Shown: positions 16,894 to 26,718 of the stretch, one piece after another
Layout: every line of letters starts with the position of its first letter
Position numbering within the stretch: position 1 is the first letter of the stretch
Source: Clostridium sp. UBA4548
GTDB taxonomy: Bacteria > Bacillota > Clostridia > Clostridiales > Clostridiaceae
Direction: 5' to 3'
DNA length: 64,000 nt
Assembly: GCF_002387895.1 (NCBI RefSeq)
Contig: NZ_DGLI01000048.1
Coordinates: 210,116-274,115 of the forward strand
Notes under the pieces: model-generated
Databases searched by the model: none
What the model saw: the letters and a program-made list of their open reading frames with translations, nothing else
What the model was told of the DNA's origin: nothing
Program-made: the position numbers and the translations under genes

Positions 16894-18297
16894 ATGGAAT
16901 TAATTAATATTATTATTGAATTTGTGAATATGATTCTATGGGATTATGTATTAATTATTGCTCTTTTGGGCATTGGAATTTTTATGACAATAAAATTAAA
17001 GTTTCCGCAATTCACCAGACTGTTTCCAGCATTAAAGAAAATGCTTTCTGGTTTAACAAATAAAGAAAAGGGTGAAGAGGGGAAAATGACACCTGTTCAA
17101 GCTTTAGCAACTGCAGTAGCTGCACAAGTTGGTACTGGTAATATAGTAGGAGTTGCTACAGCCATTGCAGCAGGAGGTCCTGGAGCAGCCTTTTGGATGC
17201 TAATATCTGCCTTCTTTGGAATGGCTACAATATTTAGTGAAGCAGTGCTTGCACAAAAATATAGGGAAACTAAAGATGGAGAGTTGGTAGGGGGACCTGC
17301 TTATTACATTAAGAATGGGTTGAAATCTAAATGGCTATCAATGGTTTTTGCTGTAGCTTGTATTATAGCATTAGGAGTTGTAGGAATAATGGTACAATCT
17401 AACTCAGTAGCAGGCTCAGTTAGTAATGCTTTTGGTATTCCATCAATTAGTGTAACAATTGGTCTTGCTATAATAGTAACTTTAATATTAATGGGTGGTA
17501 TGGGAAGAATAGCATCCTTTGCAGAAACAGTAGTACCAGTTATGGCACTTGCTTATATAGTAGGAAGTATTGTCATAATACTTATGAACCTTGGTAATTT
17601 TATACCAGCAATAAAAAGTATATTTATTGGAGCTTTTTCACCAAAGGCCATTGGTGGTGGAACTCTTGGAATAGCTCTTCAGCAAACTATAAGATATGGT
17701 CTAGCAAGAGGACTATTTTCAAATGAAGCTGGTATGGGTTCAACACCACACTCACATGCGGTTGCTGATGCTAAGCATCCAGCTGAGCAAGGTTTTACTG
17801 CAATGATAGGAGTATTTATATCTACTTTTTTAATTTGTTTATCTACAGTAATGGTAAACCTTGCCTCAGGGGCATACGACCCTAACATATCAGCAGTAGA
17901 AATGACTAAAACTGCAACTATAATGACTCAGAATGGTTTTGCCTCAGGGTTTGGGACCTTTGGAGGAATGTTCCTTTCAATATGTCTTTCCTTTTTCTCT
18001 CTAACAACAATAGTTGGATGGTACTTCTTTGCAGAATCCAACGTAAAAGCTGTATTTAATTCTAAAAAGATAACCCTAACTACTTTTAAAGTTGTTGCTA
18101 TAGCAGCTTTAGTGGTTGGAACTTTAATAGATGCAACTTTTGTATGGAAGCTAGCAGATATGTTCATGGGTATCATGGCAGTACCAAACATAATAGCATT
18201 ATTCTTATTATCGAAAGAAGTATGCAAGATACTTGAGGATTATGATACTGTTACAAAGAGAGAAAAAATTATTAAAGCTAACAAGATAGCCTCTTAA
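16894..18297 (+). CDS. AGCS-family sodium:amino acid symporter (glutamine/alanine/glycine)
   Basis: Cation-coupled amino-acid uptake across the cytoplasmic membrane. The 467-aa protein has about ten membrane segments. Family motifs include AVAAQVGTGNIVGVATAIA (near residue 71), GGPAYYIKNGL (near 133) and ARGLFSNEAGMGSTPHSHA (near 271). ATG 16894 follows GAAAGGGGAT. Its position behind a GlnK/GlnL-like system matches glnT of Bacillus, so glutamine is the leading substrate. The protein alone does not separate Gln, Ala and Gly specificity. Confidence 0.92.
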   Translation: MELINIIIEFVNMILWDYVLIIALLGIGIFMTIKLKFPQFTRLFPALKKMLSGLTNKEKGEEGKMTPVQALATAVAAQVGTGNIVGVATAIAAGGPGAAFWMLISAFFGMATIFSEAVLAQKYRETKDGELVGGPAYYIKNGLKSKWLSMVFAVACIIALGVVGIMVQSNSVAGSVSNAFGIPSISVTIGLAIIVTLILMGGMGRIASFAETVVPVMALAYIVGSIVIILMNLGNFIPAIKSIFIGAFSPKAIGGGTLGIALQQTIRYGLARGLFSNEAGMGSTPHSHAVADAKHPAEQGFTAMIGVFISTFLICLSTVMVNLASGAYDPNISAVEMTKTATIMTQNGFASGFGTFGGMFLSICLSFFSLTTIVGWYFFAESNVKAVFNSKKITLTTFKVVAIAALVVGTLIDATFVWKLADMFMGIMAVPNIIALFLLSKEVCKILEDYDTVTKREKIIKANKIAS

Positions 18298-18302
18298 ATT
18301 AT

Positions 18303-18351
18303 AAAGGTTAGAATTACTAGTATGAAAATATTAGTAGTTCTAACCTTTTAA
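18303..18351 (+). terminator. Terminator after the AGCS symporter
   Basis: AAAGGTTAGAA...TACTA and TAGTAG...TTCTAACCTTT form a long stem with a T-rich end. Confidence 0.85.
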
Positions 18352-18864
18352 AATTATGTAAGGATTTATTAGAGAACCTTAATAAATATTAAGGTGAATT
18401 TAATAGCTAAGTACGGCTACAACCCGCATAAACACTATATATTTTTATAAATATGTATTCTTATGAAGAAATATTTATAAGAATATTACTTAAAATTAAG
18501 ATTTATTAATTTATAAATATTTATTAATATCAATATATATACTTATAAAGTTGCACTTTATTAAGTTTTTGGGCAATAACTATAGGTTTATAGCAAATAT
18601 AGTACATAAGTTATCTAAAATAATTTTGTTAGATTCATGCTAATGGAATCATTTTCAAAATTAAGGAATGTTTACTATGATATGATTAAATGATATAATT
18701 TACATAATTTGTATCCATAGTAATATTTATGGAGCCTGCGTTTTTTTCATGTAATTCATTATGAACAGTAAACAGTGACAAGTCAAAGAAATACATTGAA
18801 GATTTGGGTAGGGATATATGCTTAAGATTAAATATTTTATAAACGGTATATGGGGGAAGAGGTA
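18352..18864. other. Long intergenic region before the YbjQ-like gene
   Basis: No gene seen. A TATAAT is present near 18694. A hairpin (TCCATA...TATGGA) lies at about 18714-18733, followed after 8 nt by seven T (18742-18748). It could be a small attenuator or RNA end but matches no motif I know. Confidence 0.35.
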
Positions 18865-19929
18865 ATGAATAATAAAGTTTTAGTTAGTTCAACAAATACA
18901 CTAGAGGGATATGAAATTAAAACCTACTATGGACTATGCTCTGAGCGTATAGTTGTAGGAGCCGGAGTATTCTCTGAATTTTTTGCTGGATTTACAGATT
19001 TATTTGGAGGAAGATCCAGACAGTTTGAGGAAAGATTAAAGGAATTATACGATATAGCTATGGAAAAGCTAACAAAGTCAGCAGCTTCAATGGGAGCTAA
19101 TGCACTTTTAGGAGTAAGACTAGACATTGATGAAATTAATGGCAAAGGCACACAGATGTTTATGATCAATGCAGCGGGTACTGCTGTGCTAGTAAATAAA
19201 ACCACTGATGATATAAATAATGAAGAGGCTTTACCTGAGGAAAAGGGAAAAATCCTAGGATATGATTTAAGAAAAGAGATAATAAGAAGAAATGCAATTA
19301 AAAGGTTGGATGAAAGTGACAATAGAGATGATGTTTTTGACGGATTAAAAACATTAATAGAAGAGGATATTTTACTTCCAATAGATTATGTTTTAAATCT
19401 TACTACTAAAGAAACTTACCGCTATGCAAGGCTCAGTGATACAAATTTTGCTGAGTATCTAGAACTATACTATGGTGAGGAATTTAACAAAGGACTAAAT
19501 GAGTTTTTATTAAAGTGTAATGAGCACAGTTACTTATATTTTGAAATTTATAATTTATTTGCAACTCCAGATTATGCTTCCCTATTAGAGTTATTGGACA
19601 AATTGCAAGTACAAGTGATAATAAAGGTAGTATTACCTGTACTTTTAAAATATAAGAATTCCTATAGTGTTGAAGATATTGAAAACTTAGAGAAGATTTT
19701 TGAAAAACTTAAAAAGGTAAGAAATAATGAAATAGTTGAGGTATCAAAAGCTTCCTTTGGTAAGGAAGTTTGGGTATGTAGTTGCGGTAAAAGAGTAGAT
19801 ATTCATAATGACTATTGTGCTTGTACAAAAGGTAAAAATGGGTTAACAGCTAAAGAAAATGAATTAATTGAAAAAACAAAAAAACATATTGGAGATATCA
19901 AGGATGCTTTAGCGGTTGAGTTGTTATAG
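18865..19929 (+). CDS. YbjQ (DUF74)-like protein with C-terminal Cys motif
   Basis: The first 110 residues match the YbjQ/DUF74 pattern: TTNTLEGYEIKTYYG-like start, GGRSRQFEERLKEL, and the GANALLGVRLDID block. This small domain is of unknown function, often called heavy-metal-binding. A long helical region follows. Near the C-terminus, CSCGKRVDIHNDYCACTKG holds four Cys spaced like a zinc ribbon. ATG 18850 overlaps the GGGGGAAGAGG ribosome site, so ATG 18865 is chosen (354 aa). The extra 240 residues are beyond standalone YbjQ length. Not in an evident operon. Confidence 0.7.
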   Translation: MNNKVLVSSTNTLEGYEIKTYYGLCSERIVVGAGVFSEFFAGFTDLFGGRSRQFEERLKELYDIAMEKLTKSAASMGANALLGVRLDIDEINGKGTQMFMINAAGTAVLVNKTTDDINNEEALPEEKGKILGYDLRKEIIRRNAIKRLDESDNRDDVFDGLKTLIEEDILLPIDYVLNLTTKETYRYARLSDTNFAEYLELYYGEEFNKGLNEFLLKCNEHSYLYFEIYNLFATPDYASLLELLDKLQVQVIIKVVLPVLLKYKNSYSVEDIENLEKIFEKLKKVRNNEIVEVSKASFGKEVWVCSCGKRVDIHNDYCACTKGKNGLTAKENELIEKTKKHIGDIKDALAVELL

Positions 19930-20427
19930 AGTAATGTATAACAACTACCAAGGTTGATGGAAATTAATTTTCAAACAAACTGAGGTATTCAACCATACAC
20001 AAACAATCTATAATTTTTCCTGAACATACCCCAGTTTTTTACTGGAAAAATAAATTTATAACGAACATGTAAATTTAGAACATCTTTTGCAATGATTATT
20101 ATCATATCTATTGAAATTTAAAAGCTAGAATATATTAAAAACACCAGTACATAAGCAACTGGTGTTTTTTAGAGTAGCATATTTTTTTTATTATATGCTA
20201 AGGATGTACGTAGAATTCTTCATATAAGAAACCACTCACAATATTTTAAGAGCTATTGGGAAAGCATACAGATATGGTTAAATAAAATTACTAGGCTATA
20301 CTGAGATTTTATCAGCAAATGTAATAACCTATGAGTACATCAATAGTTCTGACTTTAGAGGAAAAGTTTAAAAACGTATGATATAATAAGTTATGAGAAT
20401 ATTCAATTTAAAAAAGGAGGGGATAGC
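19930..20427. other. Intergenic region with terminator
   Basis: Contains a strong intrinsic terminator at 20136-20172 (ACACCAGT and its complement ACTGGTGT plus six T). A TATAAT near 20384 may serve the DUF4153 gene. Nothing else recognised. Confidence 0.6.
20136..20172 (+). terminator. Intrinsic terminator
   Basis: AAAACACCAGT and ACTGGTGTTTT enclose a 9-nt loop and end in a T run. It lies 210 bp after the YbjQ-like gene. Confidence 0.9.
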
Positions 20428-22179
20428 ATGAAAATAAAAGAAACATTGTTTGGTATTATTACAGGACTTAAAAATAGTTTAAAAAGATTCCCTTTAACAA
20501 TAGGAGTCTCAACCATTTGTGTTATTTTAATGATTTATTACACAGAGGTGGGTCTAAAATCAAGTGAAAACTTTAGGGAAACCCTCAGCAGAGTTATTAT
20601 GATTTATACCCTTGGAATACCACTTTCTCTTTCAATAAAAGTATTCTTTGAGAGAAAAGAAACTTATAAAAACTCGTTACTTTATACAGCCTTTATAATT
20701 GGAGGAATAATACTTGCACTGTATTATTATATTTTCCTTCCAGATTTACACATGGTCTCTATTACAAGATATATTGGCATAAATCTAATATTATATTTAA
20801 CTTTTATATTTATACCATATCTTTCAAACAATGATAGTTTTGAATTATATGTTATAAGAATTTTAACTAGATTCTTTACCACAGTAGTTTATTCAATGGT
20901 TTTATTTCTTGGACTGGTAGCCATCTTATTTACTATTGATGAGTTATTAGGTGTTAATATTAGAGGAGAAATTTATATATATTTTTGGTTTACTGTAGTG
21001 GGAGTTTTTGCACCTTCCTTCTTTTTAGCAGGAGTGCCGGTAAAGAATGAAAAACTAGAACTAGAGCATTATCCAAAACTTTTTAGAGTTTTAATACTAT
21101 ATATTGTAATGCCTCTTATTTCAGTGTACACAATAATTCTATATATATATTTTGGGAAAATAATTATTACAACTCAGTGGCCACAAGGACTAGTTTCTCA
21201 CTTAGTGCTTTGGTATTCGGTTATAAGTGTTTCAGTTTTATTCCTTATTACCACCTTATTGGCTAAAAATAATTGGGCAAAGAGATTTATGCAGGTATTT
21301 CCTAAAGTAATTATCCCACTTATAGTTATGATGTTTATTTCTATGGGAATTAGGATTAATGCTTATGGAGTAACTGAAAATAGATATTACGTTGTAGTCC
21401 TTGGCATATGGGTACTTTTAGTAATGGTATATTTTTCACTTGCTAAAAAAATGAGAAATATAATTTTACCTGTATCCCTAGCTATAATAGTCTTTATTTC
21501 TATCATGGGTCCTATAAGTGGTTATTCCATTTCTAAGTATAGTCAAAATAAGCGATTTGAACAAATTCTTGCTAGAAATAATATGTTAAAGGAAAATCAA
21601 TTAGTTAAAGCCTCATCTACAATTTCTGAGGAAGATAAGCGTGAGTTAAGTAGTATACTTAGGTACTTTGACTTAAACCATAAGTTGAATAATATAAAGT
21701 GCTTACCTACGGATTTTAAACTTAACAATATAGAAGATGTTTTAGGCTTTAAATTAAGTGATGAATATAATAATTATAATGAAAAATATTTCAATTTTAA
21801 CAGTTGGGGCTCTGGTGACCCCTTAGATATAAAGGGTTATGACTACCTTTTTGATGTTAGAAGTGTAAAAACTAGTGATTCTGAAGAAGGGCAATTAGCT
21901 ATTAAGTATGACTATGAAACAAGTATAGTTAAAATTTATATGGATTCTAAAGAAGTATATTCAAAAGATTTAACAGACTATGTTAATACTCTTTTAGAAA
22001 AGTATGGAACAAAACAGATGGAAAAAGGTTTGTCTCCAGAAGAAATGTCCTTCGTTGATGAAAACAATAAGATAAAAGTTAAAATTCAGTTTTATAATAT
22101 ATCTGGAAGAGTAGATAGTTTTTCAGGTAAAATAGATTCAAAGGCTTTAGAATATAATATTTTGGTAAAAATAAAATAA
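20428..22179 (+). CDS. DUF4153 multi-pass membrane protein
   Basis: A 583-aa protein with about ten hydrophobic segments in the first 370 residues. An extracytoplasmic or cytoplasmic hydrophilic tail of about 200 residues follows. The hydrophobic block resembles DUF4153 (PF13687), a family of unknown function often near envelope or regulatory genes. AAAAGGAGGGG precedes ATG 20428 at good spacing. The hydrophilic tail shows no catalytic motif that I recognise. Monocistronic, with a strong terminator at 22192. Confidence 0.75.
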   Translation: MKIKETLFGIITGLKNSLKRFPLTIGVSTICVILMIYYTEVGLKSSENFRETLSRVIMIYTLGIPLSLSIKVFFERKETYKNSLLYTAFIIGGIILALYYYIFLPDLHMVSITRYIGINLILYLTFIFIPYLSNNDSFELYVIRILTRFFTTVVYSMVLFLGLVAILFTIDELLGVNIRGEIYIYFWFTVVGVFAPSFFLAGVPVKNEKLELEHYPKLFRVLILYIVMPLISVYTIILYIYFGKIIITTQWPQGLVSHLVLWYSVISVSVLFLITTLLAKNNWAKRFMQVFPKVIIPLIVMMFISMGIRINAYGVTENRYYVVVLGIWVLLVMVYFSLAKKMRNIILPVSLAIIVFISIMGPISGYSISKYSQNKRFEQILARNNMLKENQLVKASSTISEEDKRELSSILRYFDLNHKLNNIKCLPTDFKLNNIEDVLGFKLSDEYNNYNEKYFNFNSWGSGDPLDIKGYDYLFDVRSVKTSDSEEGQLAIKYDYETSIVKIYMDSKEVYSKDLTDYVNTLLEKYGTKQMEKGLSPEEMSFVDENNKIKVKIQFYNISGRVDSFSGKIDSKALEYNILVKIK

Positions 22180-22191
22180 AAAATAATAAAT

Positions 22192-22235
22192 AATAAATGG
22201 TGTAGCATATTACATGTTACACCATTTATTTGTAT
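22192..22235. terminator. Long-stem terminator after the DUF4153 gene
   Basis: A 17-bp stem with one G-T pair (22192-22208 with 22214-22230) and a 5-nt loop; T-rich on the + side and A-rich upstream, so it could act in both directions. Confidence 0.8.
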
Positions 22236-22415
22236 ATGTAGACTTTTATATCAAACCAAAATTATCGGAATTAATATGAGGTTTAATATAAAAATAATCA
22301 TAAGCTTAATATTGAAAAGGTGGCCTTAAAGGTATATGATAACTTAAAAAGCAAGTAAATCACTAAATCTTTACAACTTATTTAGCTAAAATGTGGTATA
22401 AGTATGGGAGGAAAC

Positions 22416-23531
22416 ATGAAAAGGATGATTTTATATTTATTGATTTTTTTATTTATATTAATCGTAGTTGTTGTGTTGTTCTTAAGCTTGAACCCATCCT
22501 TTGGAGGAACACCAACTAGAGAAGAGAGAGAAGCTTATAATAACTTAGGCAATTATGCTGAGGGTAAGTTTATTAATTCTCTGCCTACAAAGTTACTTAC
22601 AAGTTCATCAAGTTATTCTGAAGAAGGTAAGGATTCTAAAGAAAGACCTAAGGAGAGCAGTCCTAGTGTTGAAATTCCAATTGAAGAGATTAATTGGAAC
22701 AAAATTAAAAGCAAACAAGATAGTTTCACTTGGTTTGGTCACTCTACATTTTTAATTAGTATTGATAATAAAAAGATATTACTGGACCCTATGCTTGGAT
22801 CTATAGCATCACCAGTTTCATTTGTGGGTGTTAAAAGATATAAATATAGTGAAGATATGATGAATATTATTGATGAGATGCCAAACATAGATGCAGTTAT
22901 TATTTCACATGATCATTATGATCACTTAGATTATAAATCCATCCTTAAGCTAAAGAATAAAGTATCGCATTTCCTTGTTCCTCTTGGGGTAGGCTCTCAT
23001 TTAGTTTCATGGGGTATTCCTAAGGATAAGATTACAGAATACAATTGGTGGGAGGAAAAATCCTATGAAGGGTTAACACTTGCTTTGGCACCATCTAGAC
23101 ATTTTTCAGGAAGAGGACTGTTTAATCGAAATAGTACTTTATGGGGTGGATGGGTGATCCTTGGGAAAAACACACGGTTATATTACAGTGGGGATGGAGG
23201 TTATGGACCTCACTTTAAAGAAATAGGAGATAAGTACGGACCTTTTGATATAACCTTGATTGAAGGTGCTCAGTATGATAAGCGTTGGGCAAATTCTCAT
23301 ATGATGCCAGAACAAGCTATTCAAGCAAATTTAGATGTGCAGGGCAAGAATATGATGCTTATGCATTGGGGAGCATTTACCCTTGCCAATCATGGTTGGA
23401 AGGAGCCTATAGAACGAGGACTAAAAGAGGCTAATAAATCAGGGGTTAACCTTCTAGTGCCTAAAATTGGTGAAATCGTTTCTTTAGGTTCAAATCTTAA
23501 AAGTAATGATTCTACATGGTGGGATTTTTAG
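22416..23531 (+). CDS. Membrane-anchored metallo-beta-lactamase-fold hydrolase, NAPE-PLD-like
   Basis: An N-terminal membrane anchor (residues 1-25) and a Ser/Lys-rich linker (to about 90) lead to an MBL domain. The domain has FGHSTFLI (near 108), the zinc motif SHDHYDHLD (near 163), and downstream GPHF and MHWGAF blocks. This set is typical of the NAPE-PLD/YfhM-like subgroup, which cleaves phosphodiester or related bonds in lipids. The catalytic domain would face outside. The ribosome site GGGAGG (22406-22411) selects ATG 22416, not ATG 22404. Substrate unknown. Confidence 0.8.
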   Translation: MKRMILYLLIFLFILIVVVVLFLSLNPSFGGTPTREEREAYNNLGNYAEGKFINSLPTKLLTSSSSYSEEGKDSKERPKESSPSVEIPIEEINWNKIKSKQDSFTWFGHSTFLISIDNKKILLDPMLGSIASPVSFVGVKRYKYSEDMMNIIDEMPNIDAVIISHDHYDHLDYKSILKLKNKVSHFLVPLGVGSHLVSWGIPKDKITEYNWWEEKSYEGLTLALAPSRHFSGRGLFNRNSTLWGGWVILGKNTRLYYSGDGGYGPHFKEIGDKYGPFDITLIEGAQYDKRWANSHMMPEQAIQANLDVQGKNMMLMHWGAFTLANHGWKEPIERGLKEANKSGVNLLVPKIGEIVSLGSNLKSNDSTWWDF

Positions 23532-23617
23532 CTTGTTAATATAAGGGAAACTAAAACTTAATTAATTGATTCATAAAAAATCATTATAATTATTTAAGAT
23601 AAACGTGGAGGAAAAAA

Positions 23618-24046
23618 GTGAACAATTTATTGGAGGTCGCAATAAAAATAGCAGTGCAGGCCCATAGTGGGCAACTAGATAAAGCTGGGCAGCCTTATGT
23701 ACTACATCCTTTGAGGGTAATGCTTTTACTAAGTGACGAAAAAGATAGAATCGTAGGTGTGCTTCATGATGTAATTGAAGATACAGATATTACTTACGAA
23801 TACTTAAAAGCAAATGGCTTTGAAGGTGAAACGGAAATCCTTGAAGCGTTAGAAAGTGTTACAAAAAAAGGAGGAGAGACCTATGATGAATTTATAGATA
23901 GAGTGTCACTAAACTATATTGGGAAAAGAGTAAAGCTTGCAGACTTGCAGGATAATATGGATTTAAGCAGAATACCAAAGCCTACAACAAAGGACTTTAA
24001 AAGATTAAAGAAATATGAGGAAGCTAAAGCAAAATTGAGTAAGTAG
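23618..24046 (+). CDS. Small HD-domain protein, MESH1/SpoT-hydrolase-like
   Basis: A stand-alone 142-aa HD domain like the hydrolase half of RelA/SpoT and metazoan MESH1. Metal-binding and catalytic positions are present: H30, H50-D51 (VLHDVIEDT) and D109 (KLADLQDNMD). Predicted to hydrolyse (p)ppGpp or a related nucleotide such as NADPH; no synthetase domain is attached. It starts at GTG 23618 after a GGAGG site. Other members of this HD group have different substrates, so the activity is an inference. Confidence 0.8.
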   Translation: MNNLLEVAIKIAVQAHSGQLDKAGQPYVLHPLRVMLLLSDEKDRIVGVLHDVIEDTDITYEYLKANGFEGETEILEALESVTKKGGETYDEFIDRVSLNYIGKRVKLADLQDNMDLSRIPKPTTKDFKRLKKYEEAKAKLSK

Positions 24047-24167
24047 TTAATAGATATGAGTTCTCACTGACGAAGCTAGTGGGTAAAAAGATGCTCTTAC
24101 TGAAGAAAAAGACAGTTTTAAGTTTTAAGTTTTAAGAAGATTTTAAACTATTAGGGGGGGGAACATA

Positions 24168-24791
24168 ATGTGTTATTCAATTGAGTTAATTAGAAAAGAG
24201 GAACAAAAAACAACAAACTGGTCAGGGGGAACCACTACAGAATTAGCTATTTATCCTAAGGATTCAAAGTATAGTGAACGTAATTTTACGTGGAGATTAA
24301 GTTCAGCAGTAGTTAAGGATGAAAAGTCTACCTTTACTTCACTTAGAGGAATTTGGAGATTTATAATGGTGTTAGAGGGAGAAATGACATTAGAACATGA
24401 GGGAAAATACACTGTCCATTTAAAACCCTTTGAACGAGATAGTTTCAGTGGTGAATGGGTAACAAAAAGCACTGGTAAGGTGAAGGATTTTAATTTAATG
24501 ATGTGTAGTGGGTGTGAAGGTAACATAAGTGCCGTTGAACTTAGAAAAAACGGGGTGTTTGAAGTTAAAGAAGAGGTTTCAAGAAGCAGTAATAAAGGTA
24601 AGAGATTAACAGAGGCTTTTTACTGCGCTAATGGAAATGCCTTAGTCAATATTGATGAAAGAAAGATTAATCTTAATGAGGGGGATTTTTTTCTTATTAA
24701 TGTTGAAAATAATTTAGATTTCATAGATATAAAGGTTAGTTGTTTAGAAGAACAAGGAGCTAAAATTGTAAGAGCTAGAGTATTATATTAA
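24168..24791 (+). CDS. HutD/Ves-family cupin protein
   Basis: A 207-aa HutD family protein (PF05962), with the signature WSGGTTTELAIYP at residues 18-30 and FTWRLSSAVV at about 42-51. It folds as a double cupin. HutD is linked to histidine utilisation in Pseudomonas, and Ves to cold response in E. coli, but the biochemical function is not settled. No hut genes are nearby. The ribosome site is an unusually long G run (24152-24159). Confidence 0.8.
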   Translation: MCYSIELIRKEEQKTTNWSGGTTTELAIYPKDSKYSERNFTWRLSSAVVKDEKSTFTSLRGIWRFIMVLEGEMTLEHEGKYTVHLKPFERDSFSGEWVTKSTGKVKDFNLMMCSGCEGNISAVELRKNGVFEVKEEVSRSSNKGKRLTEAFYCANGNALVNIDERKINLNEGDFFLINVENNLDFIDIKVSCLEEQGAKIVRARVLY

Positions 24792-24890
24792 AGAAAATCA
24801 TTAAAAAGCTTTGATATTGTTTATTATAGGTATTTGGATTTACATAAGGGGTGTTATAAATACCTACACTATTGAAAGGTGGAATTTGTT

Positions 24891-25112
24891 ATGGCAGAGA
24901 TTAAATTTGAAATTAAAGAAACTCTAGGAGTTGTTTCTGAATCCTCAAGGGGGTGGAAGAAAGAGCTGAATCTTATTTCTTGGAATGATAAGGAGCCAAA
25001 GTTTGATTTAAGAGAATGGGATCCAAGTCATGAAAAGATGGGTAAGGGAGTAACATTATCTAGAGAAGAATTACAGAAGTTAAAAGAGCTTTTAAATAGT
25101 ATGAGTATATAA
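24891..25112 (+). CDS. YdbC-family PC4-like ssDNA-binding protein
   Basis: A 73-aa protein of the YdbC family, with the conserved core KFDLREWDPSHEKMGKGVTL. The family has the PC4 transcriptional coactivator fold and binds single-stranded nucleic acid as a dimer in Lactococcus. An in-frame GTG at 24879 is part of the AAAGGTGG ribosome site, so ATG 24891 is the start. Function in this organism is unknown. Confidence 0.85.
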   Translation: MAEIKFEIKETLGVVSESSRGWKKELNLISWNDKEPKFDLREWDPSHEKMGKGVTLSREELQKLKELLNSMSI

Positions 25113-25288
25113 AATGTTAGGAGGATCTATACTATGGATTCTCTTTGTTTTTTATTGAGAAAAATAGTCACCTTCAAAAGTCAATCTTTAAGATAAATTT
25201 ATTCATCATTTAATAAAAATCTAGTAATCTCCTAATTGACAGTCACATTAAATTCTTGTAAACTTTAAAAGAGAACGGAGGTTTTCTA

Positions 25289-25894
25289 ATGCAGTATCAA
25301 AAGGATGAAGTGAGAAAAAGAATAATTGAGGAAGCTTTAAGTGAGTTTAATGAAAAAGGCTACGAAGGAACGTCCATAAGAAACATAGCTAAAAAATCTA
25401 ATACGTCTGTTGGGAATTTATACAAATATTTTAAATCAAAAGAAGAGTTACATGAAAATATTGTAGGCTCAATTTACGAAAGATTTGTAGATTATATCAA
25501 GCAGTTCCATAGAGTGGAGCTTAACGAAAAAGCAGAAGTTATATTTTACAAATTAGCTGATGAGATAATGGAGATCTTTAATAAAAATAACGTTGAAATT
25601 TCTGTGCTTCTTAATGAGAGTAAAGGGACTAAATATGAAAATTGTAAAAATATTTTTGTAGACTTTATAACAAGAATTGTCACAGAAAAAATGCAATATG
25701 AATTATCTTTACAAGGTAAAAAGCTAGAGGATAATTTTATTATATATCTTATTTCTCAGAGTCTTGTTGAGAGCATTGCAATTATTGTTAAGAAATGTAG
25801 TGATGGTGCAGAGGTTAGGAAACTCACAATAAATTTAATCCATATCTTTTATACTGATCTTATAAATAAATTACAAACTGAAGATATAAAATAA
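25289..25894 (+). CDS. TetR/AcrR-family regulator
   Basis: A 201-aa one-component repressor type. The N-terminal HTH (residues 1-50) shows GYEGTSIRNIAKKSNTSVG and LYKYFKSKEEL, classic TetR. The C-terminal ligand domain is helical. It lies 117 bp upstream of an ABC exporter in the same direction, separated by a terminator, so it likely represses that pair and possibly itself. Confidence 0.9.
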   Translation: MQYQKDEVRKRIIEEALSEFNEKGYEGTSIRNIAKKSNTSVGNLYKYFKSKEELHENIVGSIYERFVDYIKQFHRVELNEKAEVIFYKLADEIMEIFNKNNVEISVLLNESKGTKYENCKNIFVDFITRIVTEKMQYELSLQGKKLEDNFIIYLISQSLVESIAIIVKKCSDGAEVRKLTINLIHIFYTDLINKLQTEDIK

Positions 25895-25901
25895 CAATAA
25901 G

Positions 25902-25960
25902 CTTCTCTATATAAACTGAGTAGTTAAAAACAGCAATTTAAAATAGAGAAGAATTTTTTT
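25902..25960 (+). terminator. Terminator between the TetR gene and the ABC transporter
   Basis: CTTCTCTAT (25902-25910) pairs with ATAGAGAAG (25943-25951) across a long loop, and a run of seven T follows. Confidence 0.7.
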
Positions 25961-26011
25961 AGGGTAAAAGAGAACCAAGGTTCATGATACTGATGAAAGA
26001 GGGAGCATAAG

Positions 26012-26716
26012 ATGAACAGTTATGTTGAATTTAAAAATGTGAAAAAGAGCTATGACATGGGTGAAGTAGTTATCAAGGCCGTTGATGATGTTTCATTTTC
26101 TATAGACAAAGGAGAATTTGTTGTGATTCTTGGTGCCAGTGGTGCAGGAAAGTCAACAATACTAAATCTTTTAGGTGGTATGGATTATGTATCTGAAGGA
26201 AGTATCCATGTGGATGGTAATGAGGTAAGCAAGTATGATAAAAAGCAACTTACAAGATATAGACGTGATGATATAGGCTTTGTCTTTCAATTTTATAATT
26301 TAGTTCAAAATCTTAATGCAGTAGAGAATGTGGAGCTAGCAGTTGAAATATGCAAAGATTCTATGGAGCCAGTGGAGGTTCTAAAAAGCGTGGGACTTGA
26401 ACACAGACTTTACAACTTTCCTTCACAGCTTTCAGGTGGGGAACAGCAAAGGGTATCTATAGCAAGGGCAATTGCGAAAAATCCAAAATTATTGCTTTGT
26501 GATGAGCCTACAGGAGCACTAGATTATAGTACTGGAAAGGCAATATTAAAATTACTTGCAAGTACTGCAAAAGAATATAACATGACAGTTATTGTTATCA
26601 CTCATAACTCTGCCATAGCTCCAATAGCTGATAGAGTTATCACTGTAAAAAGTGGAAAGATTGCTAGTGTTAAAAAGAATGAAAATCCAGTGTCCATAGA
26701 AAGTATAGAGTGGTAA
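26012..26716 (+). CDS. ABC transporter ATP-binding protein (LolD/MacB type)
   Basis: A 234-aa ATPase with Walker A GASGAGKST (residues 41-49), Q loop VFQFYN, signature LSGGEQQRVSIARAI (near 140), Walker B LLLCDEPTGALD and the H loop ITHNS. The sequence groups with the MacB/LolD/SalX family that works with FtsX-type permeases. It is followed at once by the large permease. Confidence 0.95.
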   Translation: MNSYVEFKNVKKSYDMGEVVIKAVDDVSFSIDKGEFVVILGASGAGKSTILNLLGGMDYVSEGSIHVDGNEVSKYDKKQLTRYRRDDIGFVFQFYNLVQNLNAVENVELAVEICKDSMEPVEVLKSVGLEHRLYNFPSQLSGGEQQRVSIARAIAKNPKLLLCDEPTGALDYSTGKAILKLLASTAKEYNMTVIVITHNSAIAPIADRVITVKSGKIASVKKNENPVSIESIEW

Positions 26717-26718
26717 TT

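Noticed and set aside
24114..24136. Tandem TTTTAAG x3 before the HutD gene
   Set aside because: A short 7-bp AT-rich repeat that is common by chance in such DNA; no dyad or promoter relation.
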